This document shows, piece after piece, positions 15,848-24,551 of a stretch of 64,000 nt of DNA; positions within the stretch are counted from its first letter, which is position 1, and each line of letters begins with the position of its first letter. Source of the DNA: Lunatimonas salinarum (GTDB lineage: Bacteria > Bacteroidota > Bacteroidia > Cytophagales > Cyclobacteriaceae); contig NZ_JACVCV010000005.1 of the NCBI RefSeq assembly GCF_017811155.1, forward strand, positions 124,001 through 188,000, given 5' to 3'. The notes beneath the pieces were generated by a model, which was given only the letters and a program-made list of their open reading frames with translations, had not been told where the DNA came from and did no database searches. A program made the position numbers and the translations under genes.

Positions 15848-17337
15848 ATAAAATCGCCAAACAAAGTTTGCTCACCACCTTGTTCGCCTATTTGGGGGTT
15901 GTCGTAGGGTACTTTAACGTGCTTTGGCTACTGCCGTTTGTACTGGAACCGAACCAAGTGGGACTCTTCAAAACCATCCAAGATTTGGCGATATTGCTCG
16001 TTCCTTTCGCCCAACTGGGAATAGGAAACGGAATAACGCGTTTCTTTCCCTTGGTGGAAGGGAGCAAATTCTCGCTTTTGACCCAGACGCTTACCGTTGG
16101 CGTCATCGGTTTTGTGGTTATTGCCGGGTTGTTCGTGTTTTTTCAAGATACTGTCATAGCAGTCTTTGCCCGAAACGCTCCCGATGTAAATGACTACCTG
16201 CTGGTTGCGTTACTCATTACCTTATTTTCTTTGCTCAGCACCATCTTGGAATCCTTTTGTAGATCTTACCTCAAAGTGGCCTTCCCTTCCTTTATACGAG
16301 ACGTTCTATTGCGCCTACTGATTGCGCTATTGGTCCTTGGCTATTACATAAAACTGTATTCATTTTCAGCGCTGATGTGGGGACTTGGAGGCGTCTATTT
16401 ATTGGCATTACTGGCCATGATGACCTATATGGTGCGGTCTAAGCTTTTTCAGCTTACCTTAAACTGGCAAAACCTGGACCGGAAATTCCGCAAATCATTT
16501 TTTAGCTACAGCTTTATCACATTGCTGGGAACGGCAGGGGCATTACTGATCATGAAGATTGATAGCTTAATGGTCAGTTCGCTGATCGGATTAGATGCCA
16601 ATGCGGTTTACATCATTGGGTTTTCCATTGCAGTAGTCATTGAAATGCCCCGAAGAGCCATCTCCCAAGTAATCATGCCGGTCATTTCTGAGAAATTTGC
16701 AGTCGATCAATTAGATGATATTCACCAGATATACCGAAAAGTAGCTGTAAACCAGCTACTGATTTGTCTGCTGATATTTGGTTTGATCTGGCTAAACATA
16801 GATAACCTGTACCATTTCGTCCCAAACCGGGAAATTTACCAGGCTGGCAAATGGGTGGTTTTTCTCATTGGCATGGGTAAAATCACGGATGCCCTCTTTT
16901 CGGTGAATAGTGAAATCATAGTTTTTTCAAAATTCTACCTCTTTAACATCACTGCCACCTTGATTATGTGTATCGCGGTGATTATGTTTAACTTTTGGCT
17001 CATCCCAATATGGGATATAGAAGGGGCCGCCATGGCCTCCTTCATGGCCATGCTTCTATACAACCTGATCAAATTTATTTATATCAAGGTTCGATTGGGA
17101 TTTAGCCCTTTTTCAATTGCACTGCTCAAGATCGTCCTGATCGGGGCTTTCAGTTGGTCAATTGCACAATTCGTTGTCCCTGGATTGGAAACCGTCCTGT
17201 TAGACCTAGTCCTGAAAAGTAGCGTGTTTGTTTTCTGTTACCTACTCGGATCAAAACTATGGCAAGTCTCTCCCGAATCAGAGAACTGGATAAAAGACCG
17301 GGTTGCACATGTTTGGTCTACTGTAAAAAAAAGTTAG
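15844..17337 (+). CDS. Polysaccharide flippase (Wzx-like, MOP superfamily)
   Basis: A 497-residue membrane protein with about 12-14 hydrophobic segments, typical for O-antigen or oligosaccharide flippases of the MOP superfamily. These move lipid-linked glycans across the inner membrane. The N-terminal helix region QSLLTTLFAYLGVVVGYFNVL and the following charged loop fit the family. The GTG start at 15844 overlaps the glycosyltransferase stop. The stop codon overlaps the stop of the oppositely oriented aminotransferase gene by four bases, with no terminator visible between them. It would export the product of the upstream methyltransferase and glycosyltransferase. Confidence 0.9.
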   Translation: MNKIAKQSLLTTLFAYLGVVVGYFNVLWLLPFVLEPNQVGLFKTIQDLAILLVPFAQLGIGNGITRFFPLVEGSKFSLLTQTLTVGVIGFVVIAGLFVFFQDTVIAVFARNAPDVNDYLLVALLITLFSLLSTILESFCRSYLKVAFPSFIRDVLLRLLIALLVLGYYIKLYSFSALMWGLGGVYLLALLAMMTYMVRSKLFQLTLNWQNLDRKFRKSFFSYSFITLLGTAGALLIMKIDSLMVSSLIGLDANAVYIIGFSIAVVIEMPRRAISQVIMPVISEKFAVDQLDDIHQIYRKVAVNQLLICLLIFGLIWLNIDNLYHFVPNREIYQAGKWVVFLIGMGKITDALFSVNSEIIVFSKFYLFNITATLIMCIAVIMFNFWLIPIWDIEGAAMASFMAMLLYNLIKFIYIKVRLGFSPFSIALLKIVLIGAFSWSIAQFVVPGLETVLLDLVLKSSVFVFCYLLGSKLWQVSPESENWIKDRVAHVWSTVKKS

Positions 17338-18446
17338 CCTCGCTGAAAATACGCTACTAAAGCATCGCAAACCCGGTGAACCTCCTCCTCCCTCAAGCTG
17401 GGATTCAAGGGAAGAGACAGCGTAGAGCGAGCGATGGTACTCGCCACAGGGAACGCTCTCCCCTCCAAAAAGGGCTTTAGATGAGGTAAGATCTCCGGGT
17501 AATGAATCGCCGTACCGATGCCCCTCTCCTCCATATACGCTTTTAGCTGATCCCGATTGACACACTGGATGGTAAACAAGTGTGCGTTGTGGTCTGCTTG
17601 CAGCATACCCATGGGCAGGCTGATTTCAGAAAGTCCCCCCAAGCGTTCAAGGTAGATTGCTGCTAGTTTCTTTCTTCGCTCTTGCATGGATTCAAAATGC
17701 TTCAGCTTGATGCGTAAAAAAGCAGCTTGCAACGTATCTATTTTAGCATTTCTGCCAGAAATCTCATGTTCGTCCCGTTTTGGCTGCCCATGATTTAGAA
17801 ATAGACTTAGGTTTTCCGCCGAAATTGAATCGCTTGTCACCAACAACCCGGCCTCCCCTAGTGCACCTAGGTTTTTGGTAGGATAAAAACTAAAACAACC
17901 CACATCCCCCCAGCCGCCTGCGGGTATACCACTTTGAAAAGCGCCAAAGGCCTGCGCGGCGTCTTCTACCACTCGAAGATCCATTGAACGAGCAAAGGTG
18001 GTCAACGCCGCCATATCCACCATTTTCCCATACAAATGTACAGGAATAATCGCTTTCGTACGTTCTGAAAGCCCCTTGTCCAATCGGTTCAGATCAAGCA
18101 ATCCATTCCGGTCTACTTCCGCGAATTGGGGGACAGCACCGATGTTTACGACTGCTTCAGCAGTGGAAATCCAACTAAGTGCCGGCACAATCACCTCATC
18201 TCCCGGCTTCACACCAACTACCTTCAACGCCATTTCCAGTGCGTCGGTACCATTTGAGCAGGGAATGGCATATTTTACGCCCAAAAATCGACTCACTTCC
18301 CTGGCAAAAGATTCAACTTCATGGCCAGAAGAAAAAACCCCAACCCGTAATATCTCCGTGAATTTAGCCTCCAGCTCCGGCCTCAATGATTCATGTAACC
18401 GGCCAAGCTCTAGAAAAGGAATATGCAGTCTCATCTCGTTGGACAT
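17334..18446 (-). CDS. DegT/DnrJ/EryC1/StrS family sugar aminotransferase
   Basis: This 370-residue PLP enzyme transfers an amino group to a keto sugar nucleotide. The fold-type I pattern is clear: NGTDALEMAL (65-74) binds the phosphate, EDAAQAFGA (161-169) holds the Asp that contacts the PLP ring, and FSFYPTKNLGALGEAG (185-200) carries the Schiff-base Lys191. Length is normal. No sugar-nucleotide dehydratase or isomerase is encoded nearby, so the keto substrate must be made elsewhere. It lies 6 bases after the glycosyltransferase at 18453-19739 on the same strand and probably forms an operon with it. It converges with the flippase gene. Confidence 0.93.
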   Translation of the reverse strand: MSNEMRLHIPFLELGRLHESLRPELEAKFTEILRVGVFSSGHEVESFAREVSRFLGVKYAIPCSNGTDALEMALKVVGVKPGDEVIVPALSWISTAEAVVNIGAVPQFAEVDRNGLLDLNRLDKGLSERTKAIIPVHLYGKMVDMAALTTFARSMDLRVVEDAAQAFGAFQSGIPAGGWGDVGCFSFYPTKNLGALGEAGLLVTSDSISAENLSLFLNHGQPKRDEHEISGRNAKIDTLQAAFLRIKLKHFESMQERRKKLAAIYLERLGGLSEISLPMGMLQADHNAHLFTIQCVNRDQLKAYMEERGIGTAIHYPEILPHLKPFLEGRAFPVASTIARSTLSLPLNPSLREEEVHRVCDALVAYFQRG

Positions 18447-18452
18447 TGAACG

Positions 18453-19739
18453 TCAAAGCTCATCTAAAATCTCTGCTAGCTTTCCTGTGATGCGGCGTCT
18501 TTCAAATGACCCCATGCCCGCGCTCGGAAGCGGTGTAGCACGAAGGGTATTGGCTACGTGAAGAAACGCTTCTATTTCCCCCTCCTCCGAATGACTGATT
18601 ACCTTACCAGCCTCTGCGTCGTGAATAAGTTTAGCTGCGTCACCGGCAGGATCTCCCAAAGCCAAAATTCTTCGATTTGTCGCCAAGTACTCGAATAACT
18701 TTCCCGGAATATTTCCCTTGGCATTTTTGGTGTCGGTTAGAATCAGCAGCAGCAAGTGCGCGCGCTCATAATACCTGAATACCTCCTCATGGCTCACATA
18801 GCCCGCAAATGCCACATGTCGAATTAACCAACTATCTTCGGCAATGAAAGTCTTTACCGCCTCACTCACCCTTCCCACAAAGGTCATACGAACCGATAAT
18901 TCCGTTGAACCGAATGATTTCCGAAGGGCATTCAGAAATGGAATCGGGTTTCGAATGGCATCGATAACCCCGGCATATACGATTTCAAACACCCGACCCT
19001 TAGACGGCTCCTTAGCGAAATCCACTGGCAGGTCATCAGCATCAAAGCCATTGGTCAGCAGATGAACACTGCGGCCCGATAGCTCTTCCATCTCCTGTTG
19101 AAAGGTCGGGCTGATGGTAATCAACGCATTGGCTTCGCCAAAAACCGAACCTTCCAATTTCCTGTGCCGCTGACGTACCAAAGACATCATCGGTAGGGTA
19201 TCTAAAAACTCCCAAGAAGACCAGGGGTCGCGGAAATCGGCAATCCATGGGATGCCTGTGGCTCGCTTTAGGTTGCGGCCGATTAGGTGCATGCTATGAG
19301 GAGGACCGGTCGTAATTACTGCTTTGAAATTATTGGCCGCCAAAATGTCTACCAAGTACTTCACCGACGGTCGAACCCAAAACACCCGAGGATCAGGAAT
19401 CAATGTGTTGGCCCTAAGCCAAATGGCGACATGGTCCAGCAGCGACTTTCGCTTTTGCTCCAAGATGACGGAAGTATCTTTGATTTCCTGTCTCTTGGCT
19501 TTACGTAAGAGGTGATAAGGCTCCCAAATGGGAAACTTCAATACTTCCATCTGAGCCGGAACTTCCTTAACCAAGCTCTCGTCCTTGAGATCAAAATCGG
19601 GATTTTCGGGAGTAAACACTACCGGTTCCCAACCATACGCTGGGAGGTATTTGGCAAATTTAAGCCAACGCTGCACACCCGACCCTGCAGTGGGGGGCCA
19701 GTAATAGGTGATGATCAAAACTCGACTTGGTGCGTCCAT
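18453..19739 (-). CDS. Glycosyltransferase, GT4-like
   Basis: From ATG 19739 this is a 428-residue GT-B protein that begins with the family 4-like N-terminal motif IITYYWPPTAGSGVQRWLKF. The C-terminal half contains a donor-site region YERAHLLLLILTDTKNAKGN and GKLFEYLATNRRILALG, close to other fucosamine and lipopolysaccharide transferases. The open frame continues 25 codons upstream, but that stretch lies across the terminator of the isocitrate dehydrogenase gene, so the shorter start is better. It shares a strand and a 6-base gap with the aminotransferase, fitting an amino-sugar step in surface-glycan synthesis. Confidence 0.88.
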   Translation of the reverse strand: MDAPSRVLIITYYWPPTAGSGVQRWLKFAKYLPAYGWEPVVFTPENPDFDLKDESLVKEVPAQMEVLKFPIWEPYHLLRKAKRQEIKDTSVILEQKRKSLLDHVAIWLRANTLIPDPRVFWVRPSVKYLVDILAANNFKAVITTGPPHSMHLIGRNLKRATGIPWIADFRDPWSSWEFLDTLPMMSLVRQRHRKLEGSVFGEANALITISPTFQQEMEELSGRSVHLLTNGFDADDLPVDFAKEPSKGRVFEIVYAGVIDAIRNPIPFLNALRKSFGSTELSVRMTFVGRVSEAVKTFIAEDSWLIRHVAFAGYVSHEEVFRYYERAHLLLLILTDTKNAKGNIPGKLFEYLATNRRILALGDPAGDAAKLIHDAEAGKVISHSEEGEIEAFLHVANTLRATPLPSAGMGSFERRRITGKLAEILDEL

Positions 19740-19770
19740 GGCTGCGAAATGAACAAAAGATTGCGATAAT

Positions 19771-19811
19771 AAAAAGAACCCACCCACTACACATGAAGCG
19801 GTAGGGGTGGG
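19771..19811 (-). terminator. Intrinsic terminator of the isocitrate dehydrogenase gene
   Basis: On the minus strand CCCACCC pairs with GGGTGGG (arms at 19805-19811 and 19779-19785), extended by three pairs after a bulged T, and is followed by TTCTTTTT. It lies 13 bases after the icd stop and before the glycosyltransferase ATG at 19739. Confidence 0.85.
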
Positions 19812-19823
19812 CATACCAGTCAG

Positions 19824-21281
19824 CTATTCTCCCTGAGCGAGGGAAAATCCACGTTCCCCATTAAAAAGGTAGAGATGCTCTGTTTTAATGAAATCAAACC
19901 CAAGCTCCATCACTTGTTTTAAGACTTCGATGATTTGCAGGTGGGTGATCGCAGATTCGTCAGCGGTAAGAAAACGTACTCTCCAGTGGTCGGAACAAAA
20001 GGTTTCCTTCATCCCGTCAGGGTATACCTTCACACCTCGATTGGTGATCAGTCGCAATTTGAGCCCGTCGGCGTTTACCTGCCTTAACCGATCGCCAATG
20101 ATATTGGGATCCCGTTGACCTTCTTTCCAGTCAATAAACACATCCACACCAATCAGCTCTTTCTTTGAAGGTTCACGCTTGGTCAAACGCAAATCTCCAG
20201 CCCCTTCATCGCCACCCTTTGCGAAGGATGCGGGAGCCATATTTTGTGGCTTTTGGCCCAATCGCTCAATGACCGCTTGTGCGAACTCCTGTGTTCCCAC
20301 CTTCTTTTTGGAATTGCCTTCGTGAAATATATCTCCCGTATGGATGCCGTCTTCCAAGGTCTTCATCCAGGCATTGCTGATTTTTTCCGCTACATCCGGC
20401 TGTCCGATGTGCACCAACATCATGATGGCACCATTAAGGAGGCCCGAAGGATTGGCAATGTCCATACCAGCGATGTCCGGTGCAGAACCATGGATGGCTT
20501 CAAACATGGCGACGTCTTCTCCCACATTAGAAGAGCCCCCCAGTCCCACCGAACCGGTCACCTGAGCGGCTACGTCAGATATGATGTCTCCGTATAAGTT
20601 GAGGGTGACGATCACGTCAAACATCTCGGGTCTATCGGCAATCAAGGCTGTCCCTATATCGATGATCTTGTGGTCTGCCTCGATGTCTGGGTACTCTTTG
20701 GCTACCTCATTAAATACCTTATGAAAGAGGCCATCCGCCAATTTCATGATATTATCCTTTGTCATACAGGTCACCTTCTTTCGGTTATATTTACGGGCAT
20801 ATTCGAACGCGTACCGGACGATCTTTTCACTACCCGGCCTGGTGATCAATTTCAAACACTGGTACACCTCATCGGTCTGCCTGTGCTCAATCCCTGCGTA
20901 TAGATCCTCTTCGTTCTCTCTGATGATTACCAAGTCCGTCTTCGGAAAATGGGTACGTATATAGGGCGCAAATGCCTTACACGGCCTTACATTGGCGTAT
21001 AGGCCGAGGGTCTTACGGGTAGTTACGTTCAAACTTTTGAACCCCCCACCTTGAGGCGTGGTGATCGGTGATTTCAAAAAGACCTTTGTCTCCCTTAGGG
21101 AATCCCAAGCTCTTGGCTCTATTCCAGCGCTGATTCCTTTCAGGTATACTTTTTCTCCTATCTCGATGACATCCGTCTCGATAGCTGCACCCGCAGCTTC
21201 TAGAATAGAAAGTGTGGCATTCATAATTTCCGGCCCGATTCCATCGCCGTATGCTACCGTAATTTTTCTTTTTGAAGACAT
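19824..21281 (-). CDS. icd: NADP-type isocitrate dehydrogenase, long form
   Basis: This 485-residue enzyme oxidises isocitrate to 2-oxoglutarate in the TCA cycle. The N-terminal part is a normal isocitrate/isopropylmalate dehydrogenase fold: VAYGDGIGPEIM near the start, RENEEDLYAGIEHR with the substrate arginines, and NPSGLLNGAIMML towards the end of the core. After about residue 350 comes a C-terminal extension of about 130 residues (from KREPSKKELIGVDVFI), as in the Thermus-type enzyme. NADP rather than NAD use is taken from that subfamily and not shown by the sequence alone. It is a single-gene unit with a clear terminator. Confidence 0.93.
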   Translation of the reverse strand: MSSKRKITVAYGDGIGPEIMNATLSILEAAGAAIETDVIEIGEKVYLKGISAGIEPRAWDSLRETKVFLKSPITTPQGGGFKSLNVTTRKTLGLYANVRPCKAFAPYIRTHFPKTDLVIIRENEEDLYAGIEHRQTDEVYQCLKLITRPGSEKIVRYAFEYARKYNRKKVTCMTKDNIMKLADGLFHKVFNEVAKEYPDIEADHKIIDIGTALIADRPEMFDVIVTLNLYGDIISDVAAQVTGSVGLGGSSNVGEDVAMFEAIHGSAPDIAGMDIANPSGLLNGAIMMLVHIGQPDVAEKISNAWMKTLEDGIHTGDIFHEGNSKKKVGTQEFAQAVIERLGQKPQNMAPASFAKGGDEGAGDLRLTKREPSKKELIGVDVFIDWKEGQRDPNIIGDRLRQVNADGLKLRLITNRGVKVYPDGMKETFCSDHWRVRFLTADESAITHLQIIEVLKQVMELGFDFIKTEHLYLFNGERGFSLAQGE

Positions 21282-21622
21282 AAACGTTCGTTGTAAGTAG
21301 TTGAGAATTTACCTTAAGCAAAAATAACAAGAAATACCGGAGTAAACCTCAAAAAATTCATATTTAAGCGATACTCCATCCTAATAAATTCGACATTTCG
21401 GCTGCAAAATCTGATTATGTTAAAATATAATTTCGAAATTGAAGTAAAATTAAAATTTAGAGCCTGCAATACAGCACTGCGCATCCGATCAGGGACCTAA
21501 CGGCACACCTGGCTTCTTTTTGGCTGAGTTGGTTGAATCCTTGCCTCTTATGATTTCTGTTCGTTTCTTTTGCGATTGAAATACGTACTTGTATATTTGA
21601 AGATTAACATGAAGCGTTTCGT
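21282..21622. other. Divergent intergenic region between icd and the enoyl-CoA hydratase gene
   Basis: These 341 bases, AT-rich in the middle, hold both promoters. The plus-strand promoter (21569-21599) is a perfect consensus match. For icd a -7-like TATTTTTG lies at 21319-21326 on the minus strand, 37 bases from the ATG, without a good -33 box. No gene or repeat is seen. Confidence 0.6.
21569..21599 (+). promoter_or_regulatory. Consensus Bacteroidota promoter of the enoyl-CoA hydratase gene
   Basis: TTTG (21569-21572), exactly 19 bases, then TATATTTG (21592-21599): a perfect fit to TTTG-N19-TAnnTTTG, the primary sigma-factor promoter of Bacteroidota. Transcription should begin near 21606, leaving a short leader before the ATG at 21623. 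Confidence 0.85.
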
Positions 21623-22408
21623 ATGGCAGAACAGAAAAATATTCTTTCGGAAATCAAAGATGGAATACTTTATTTAACCATAAACAGGGAATCCAAATTA
21701 AATGCTTTGAGTTATAAGATATTGGAAGAGCTCAATAATATCTTTAACGAAGTAAATGACAACAGATCCATCCGCGGAGTAATCATCACGGGCGCGGGGG
21801 AAAAAGCCTTTGTTGCCGGTGCGGACATCAACGAAATTTCCGAACTGAATGAAGTCAACGCCAGAAAATTTGCGGAATTCGGACAAGAAGTTTTTCAAAA
21901 CATCGAATCTAGCCATAAACCAGTCATTGCCGTAATCAACGGCTATGCCCTAGGTGGGGGCTGTGAGTTGGCAATCGCCTGCCATATGCGGGTAGCTACG
22001 GAAAACGCCAAACTAGGACAGCCGGAAGTAAACCTTGGCATCATACCGGGATATGGTGGCACTCAAAGGCTTACTCACCTGATAGGAAGGACAAAGGCTA
22101 CAGAGATGCTGATGACTGCGGATATGATCGATGCCCAAGAAGCCATGCGGCTCGGCATGCTAAATTACGTAGAACCTACCAAAGAGCTTGCCATAGCCCG
22201 GGCGGAAGGGATACTTTCCAAGATAATGAAAAAAGCACCGCTATCCATAGGCATGATTATAGACTGTGTAAATGCGGTGTATGAAGGTGCAGGTAGCGGC
22301 TTTCAGATTGAAGCAAACAGTTTTGCCAGGTGTGTGAAGTCAGAGGACTATCGTGAAGGTACCAAGGCATTTCTGGAAAAAAGGGAACCTAATTTTAAGG
22401 GGGAATAA
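21623..22408 (+). CDS. Enoyl-CoA hydratase/isomerase (crotonase family)
   Basis: This 261-residue cytoplasmic enzyme hydrates 2-enoyl-CoA thioesters, most likely in fatty-acid or branched-chain amino-acid breakdown. The oxyanion-hole parts are AFVAGADINEI (62-72) and INGYALGGGCELA (105-117), and the two catalytic glutamates expected in hydratases are present (Glu115 and Glu135 in QPEVNLGIIPGYGG). Both being present favours hydratase over isomerase. The gene has its own promoter and terminator, so it is a single-gene unit. The exact substrate is not readable. Confidence 0.93.
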   Translation: MAEQKNILSEIKDGILYLTINRESKLNALSYKILEELNNIFNEVNDNRSIRGVIITGAGEKAFVAGADINEISELNEVNARKFAEFGQEVFQNIESSHKPVIAVINGYALGGGCELAIACHMRVATENAKLGQPEVNLGIIPGYGGTQRLTHLIGRTKATEMLMTADMIDAQEAMRLGMLNYVEPTKELAIARAEGILSKIMKKAPLSIGMIIDCVNAVYEGAGSGFQIEANSFARCVKSEDYREGTKAFLEKREPNFKGE

Positions 22409-22421
22409 TTCCCCTTTTTTT
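22397..22421 (+). terminator. Intrinsic terminator overlapping the enoyl-CoA hydratase stop
   Basis: AAGGGGGAATAATTCCCCTT followed by a T run (22415-22421). The stem includes the TAA stop codon. The next gene starts only 9 bases after it. Confidence 0.88.
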
Positions 22422-22429
22422 ATTTTAGC

Positions 22430-23947
22430 ATGGGCCAGCTTAAGAAACTAGCAAGCCAATCGGCCGTTTACGGAATCAGTAGCATTTTAGGCAAAACTAT
22501 CAACTTTTTGTTGATTCCGCTTTACACGGGGTACCTTCAGAAAGAAGACTTGGGGTCGTTTACGATGATTTATGCGCTGATCGCATTTCTTAATGTGCTC
22601 TTTACGTTCGGCATGGAGACTGCCTACTTCCGATTTGCCACAGGCAAGGGCCTTCCCGCGGAACGCGTGTATCACAACACACAAAGTCTGGTCGGATTGG
22701 TTGCATTGACGCTGGGATCCGTCGTATACCTGCTATCCGAACCACTGGCTGCGGTATTGGACTATCCCGGCAAAGAACATCTGTTTAAGTGGGTAGCATT
22801 CATCCTTACCATCGATGCCCTACTTGCCATACCTTATGCCAAGCTGCGAATGGAGGGAAAAGCGTTGGCTTTTGCGTTGATCAAGCTTTCAAACATCCTA
22901 CTAAACGTAGGCTTTAATTTTTTGTTTATAGTGGTAGCGTACCATATTTATGTTGGTGATTGGCTACCCGGGTTGAAACCTTGGGTTCTCACAGTATACA
23001 GGCCGGATTGGGGTGTCGATTACATCCTTCTGGCAAATGTGCTTGCCAATGCACTCATGCTTCCCCTCTTGTGGTACTACAGCCGCCCGGTCAGGGTACG
23101 CTTAGAGCGGGAGATACTAAAGCCAATGTGGTCTTACGCATACCCGCTGATGTTTATGGGTTTGGCCGGGGTCATCAACGAAGTATTCTCGAGAGGACTT
23201 TTTGAATTTGCCCTTCCCGACGGTTTTTACCAAGGCCTGAGCAAACGGGAGGCCGGGGGAATATTTGGGGCGAATTTCAAGCTGGCCATATTTATGAACC
23301 TGATCATCCAAGCATTCAAATACGCTGCCGAACCCTTTTTCTTTCAGCAAACCGAAAATAAAGAAAGCCCGGCCGTATATGCCAAGGTCATGCATTGGTT
23401 CATTATATTCTGTACCTTTTTGATGGTAGTGGTTTCCGTCAACCTAGACCTTATCGGCCGCTTGTTCTTTCAGTCACCGGGATATGAAACAGGCTTGGGA
23501 ATAGTTCCCATGCTACTATTGGGGTATTTATTTCTTGGGATTTATTATAACCTAAGCATTTGGTTCAAAATCACCGACCGTACATCCTATAGTTTTTACA
23601 TCACTGCTATCGGTGCTGTCATCACTGTTGTGATTATCCTTACCTTGGTACCGGTATGGGGATTTTTCGGTGGTGCACTGAGCACATTAGGGAGTTATTT
23701 TGTCATGACTGTGATTTGTTACTTAATCGGCCAAAAGCATTTTAAAATCCCTTACAACGTGGGTAAAGGCATCTGGCTATTGGCAATCTCATTTGCCTTT
23801 AGTTATCTTGGCTTTTGGGTAGATACCGGGAATAATTGGTTAAATTTCGTTATACATAACAGTTTCGTGGTCGTTTACGGAGCTATCCTTTTTCTAATGG
23901 AAAAAAAGGAACTAACTTCGTTGCTATCGCGAAATAATCAAACCTAA
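22430..23947 (+). CDS. Lipopolysaccharide/oligosaccharide flippase (MOP superfamily)
   Basis: A 505-residue polytopic protein with about 14 hydrophobic segments. The N-terminus KKLASQSAVYGISSILGKTINFLLIPLYT in outline (positions 4-32), with its short amphipathic helix and first membrane span, is typical of oligosaccharide flippases found just before dut in Bacteroidota. A longer periplasmic or cytoplasmic loop with Trp-rich sequence occurs at about 170-200. It should carry lipid-linked glycans or lipids across the inner membrane. It is 6 bases from dut, so the two are co-transcribed. It is not closely similar in visible motifs to the flippase at 15844-17337. Confidence 0.88.
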   Translation: MGQLKKLASQSAVYGISSILGKTINFLLIPLYTGYLQKEDLGSFTMIYALIAFLNVLFTFGMETAYFRFATGKGLPAERVYHNTQSLVGLVALTLGSVVYLLSEPLAAVLDYPGKEHLFKWVAFILTIDALLAIPYAKLRMEGKALAFALIKLSNILLNVGFNFLFIVVAYHIYVGDWLPGLKPWVLTVYRPDWGVDYILLANVLANALMLPLLWYYSRPVRVRLEREILKPMWSYAYPLMFMGLAGVINEVFSRGLFEFALPDGFYQGLSKREAGGIFGANFKLAIFMNLIIQAFKYAAEPFFFQQTENKESPAVYAKVMHWFIIFCTFLMVVVSVNLDLIGRLFFQSPGYETGLGIVPMLLLGYLFLGIYYNLSIWFKITDRTSYSFYITAIGAVITVVIILTLVPVWGFFGGALSTLGSYFVMTVICYLIGQKHFKIPYNVGKGIWLLAISFAFSYLGFWVDTGNNWLNFVIHNSFVVVYGAILFLMEKKELTSLLSRNNQT

Positions 23948-23953
23948 TAAAGT

Positions 23954-24385
23954 ATGAATGTCAGGATTATCAACACCTCCAAACACGCACTTCCTTCCTA
24001 TCAGACAGAAGAATCTGCAGGAATGGATCTGTATGCCAATACAGAGGCAGAGGTAACGCTTATGCCCCTAGAGCGCAAACTAATCGGCACAGGCTTGTAC
24101 CTGGAACTTCCTTCTGGATACGAGGCACAGATCCGGCCTAGGAGCGGTTTGGCCTACAAATTTGGAATTACGGTATTGAATAGTCCCGGCACGATAGATT
24201 CTGATTATAGAGGTGAAATCAAAGTATTGTTGGTCAATCTTTCGGATCAGCCATTTGTCCTCCGAGATGGGGAACGAATTGCACAAATGGTGGTGGCGAA
24301 ACACGAAAAGATCACTTGGCTGAAAACCGCTTCCCTCACTGAAACCATTCGCGGAGGAGGGGGATACGGCAGCACAGGTAGGTAG
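23954..24385 (+). CDS. dut: Deoxyuridine 5'-triphosphate nucleotidohydrolase (dUTPase)
   Basis: This 143-residue trimeric enzyme hydrolyses dUTP to dUMP, keeping uracil out of DNA and supplying dTMP synthesis. All five conserved motifs are visible: SAGMDLYA (21-28), RPRSGLA (61-67), [14 protein letters not shown] (76-89) with catalytic Asp82, GERIAQMV (106-113), and the glycine-rich C-terminal arm [11 protein letters not shown] (133-143). Normal length. It is co-transcribed with the flippase upstream. Confidence 0.98.
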   Translation: MNVRIINTSKHALPSYQTEESAGMDLYANTEAEVTLMPLERKLIGTGLYLELPSGYEAQIRPRSGLAYKFGITVLNSPGTIDSDYRGEIKVLLVNLSDQPFVLRDGERIAQMVVAKHEKITWLKTASLTETIRGGGGYGSTGR

Positions 24386-24551
24386 TACCATGGTCTTGAA
24401 CCAATCCAATCCCATGAACCAAATTACCGGTTAAATTGTAGATAGTGAGGAAAACATTTCCGCCTCGCCATTCTTAGAATAATTCAAAACATTCATTAAC
24501 CTCGGTAAAACCTTCGACGTATAGTGGCATGAGCGTCATTTTCAATACCCT

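Noticed and set aside
19740-19814. Longer N-terminus of the glycosyltransferase
   Set aside because: It would be translated through the icd terminator hairpin, and the family motif begins just after ATG 19739.
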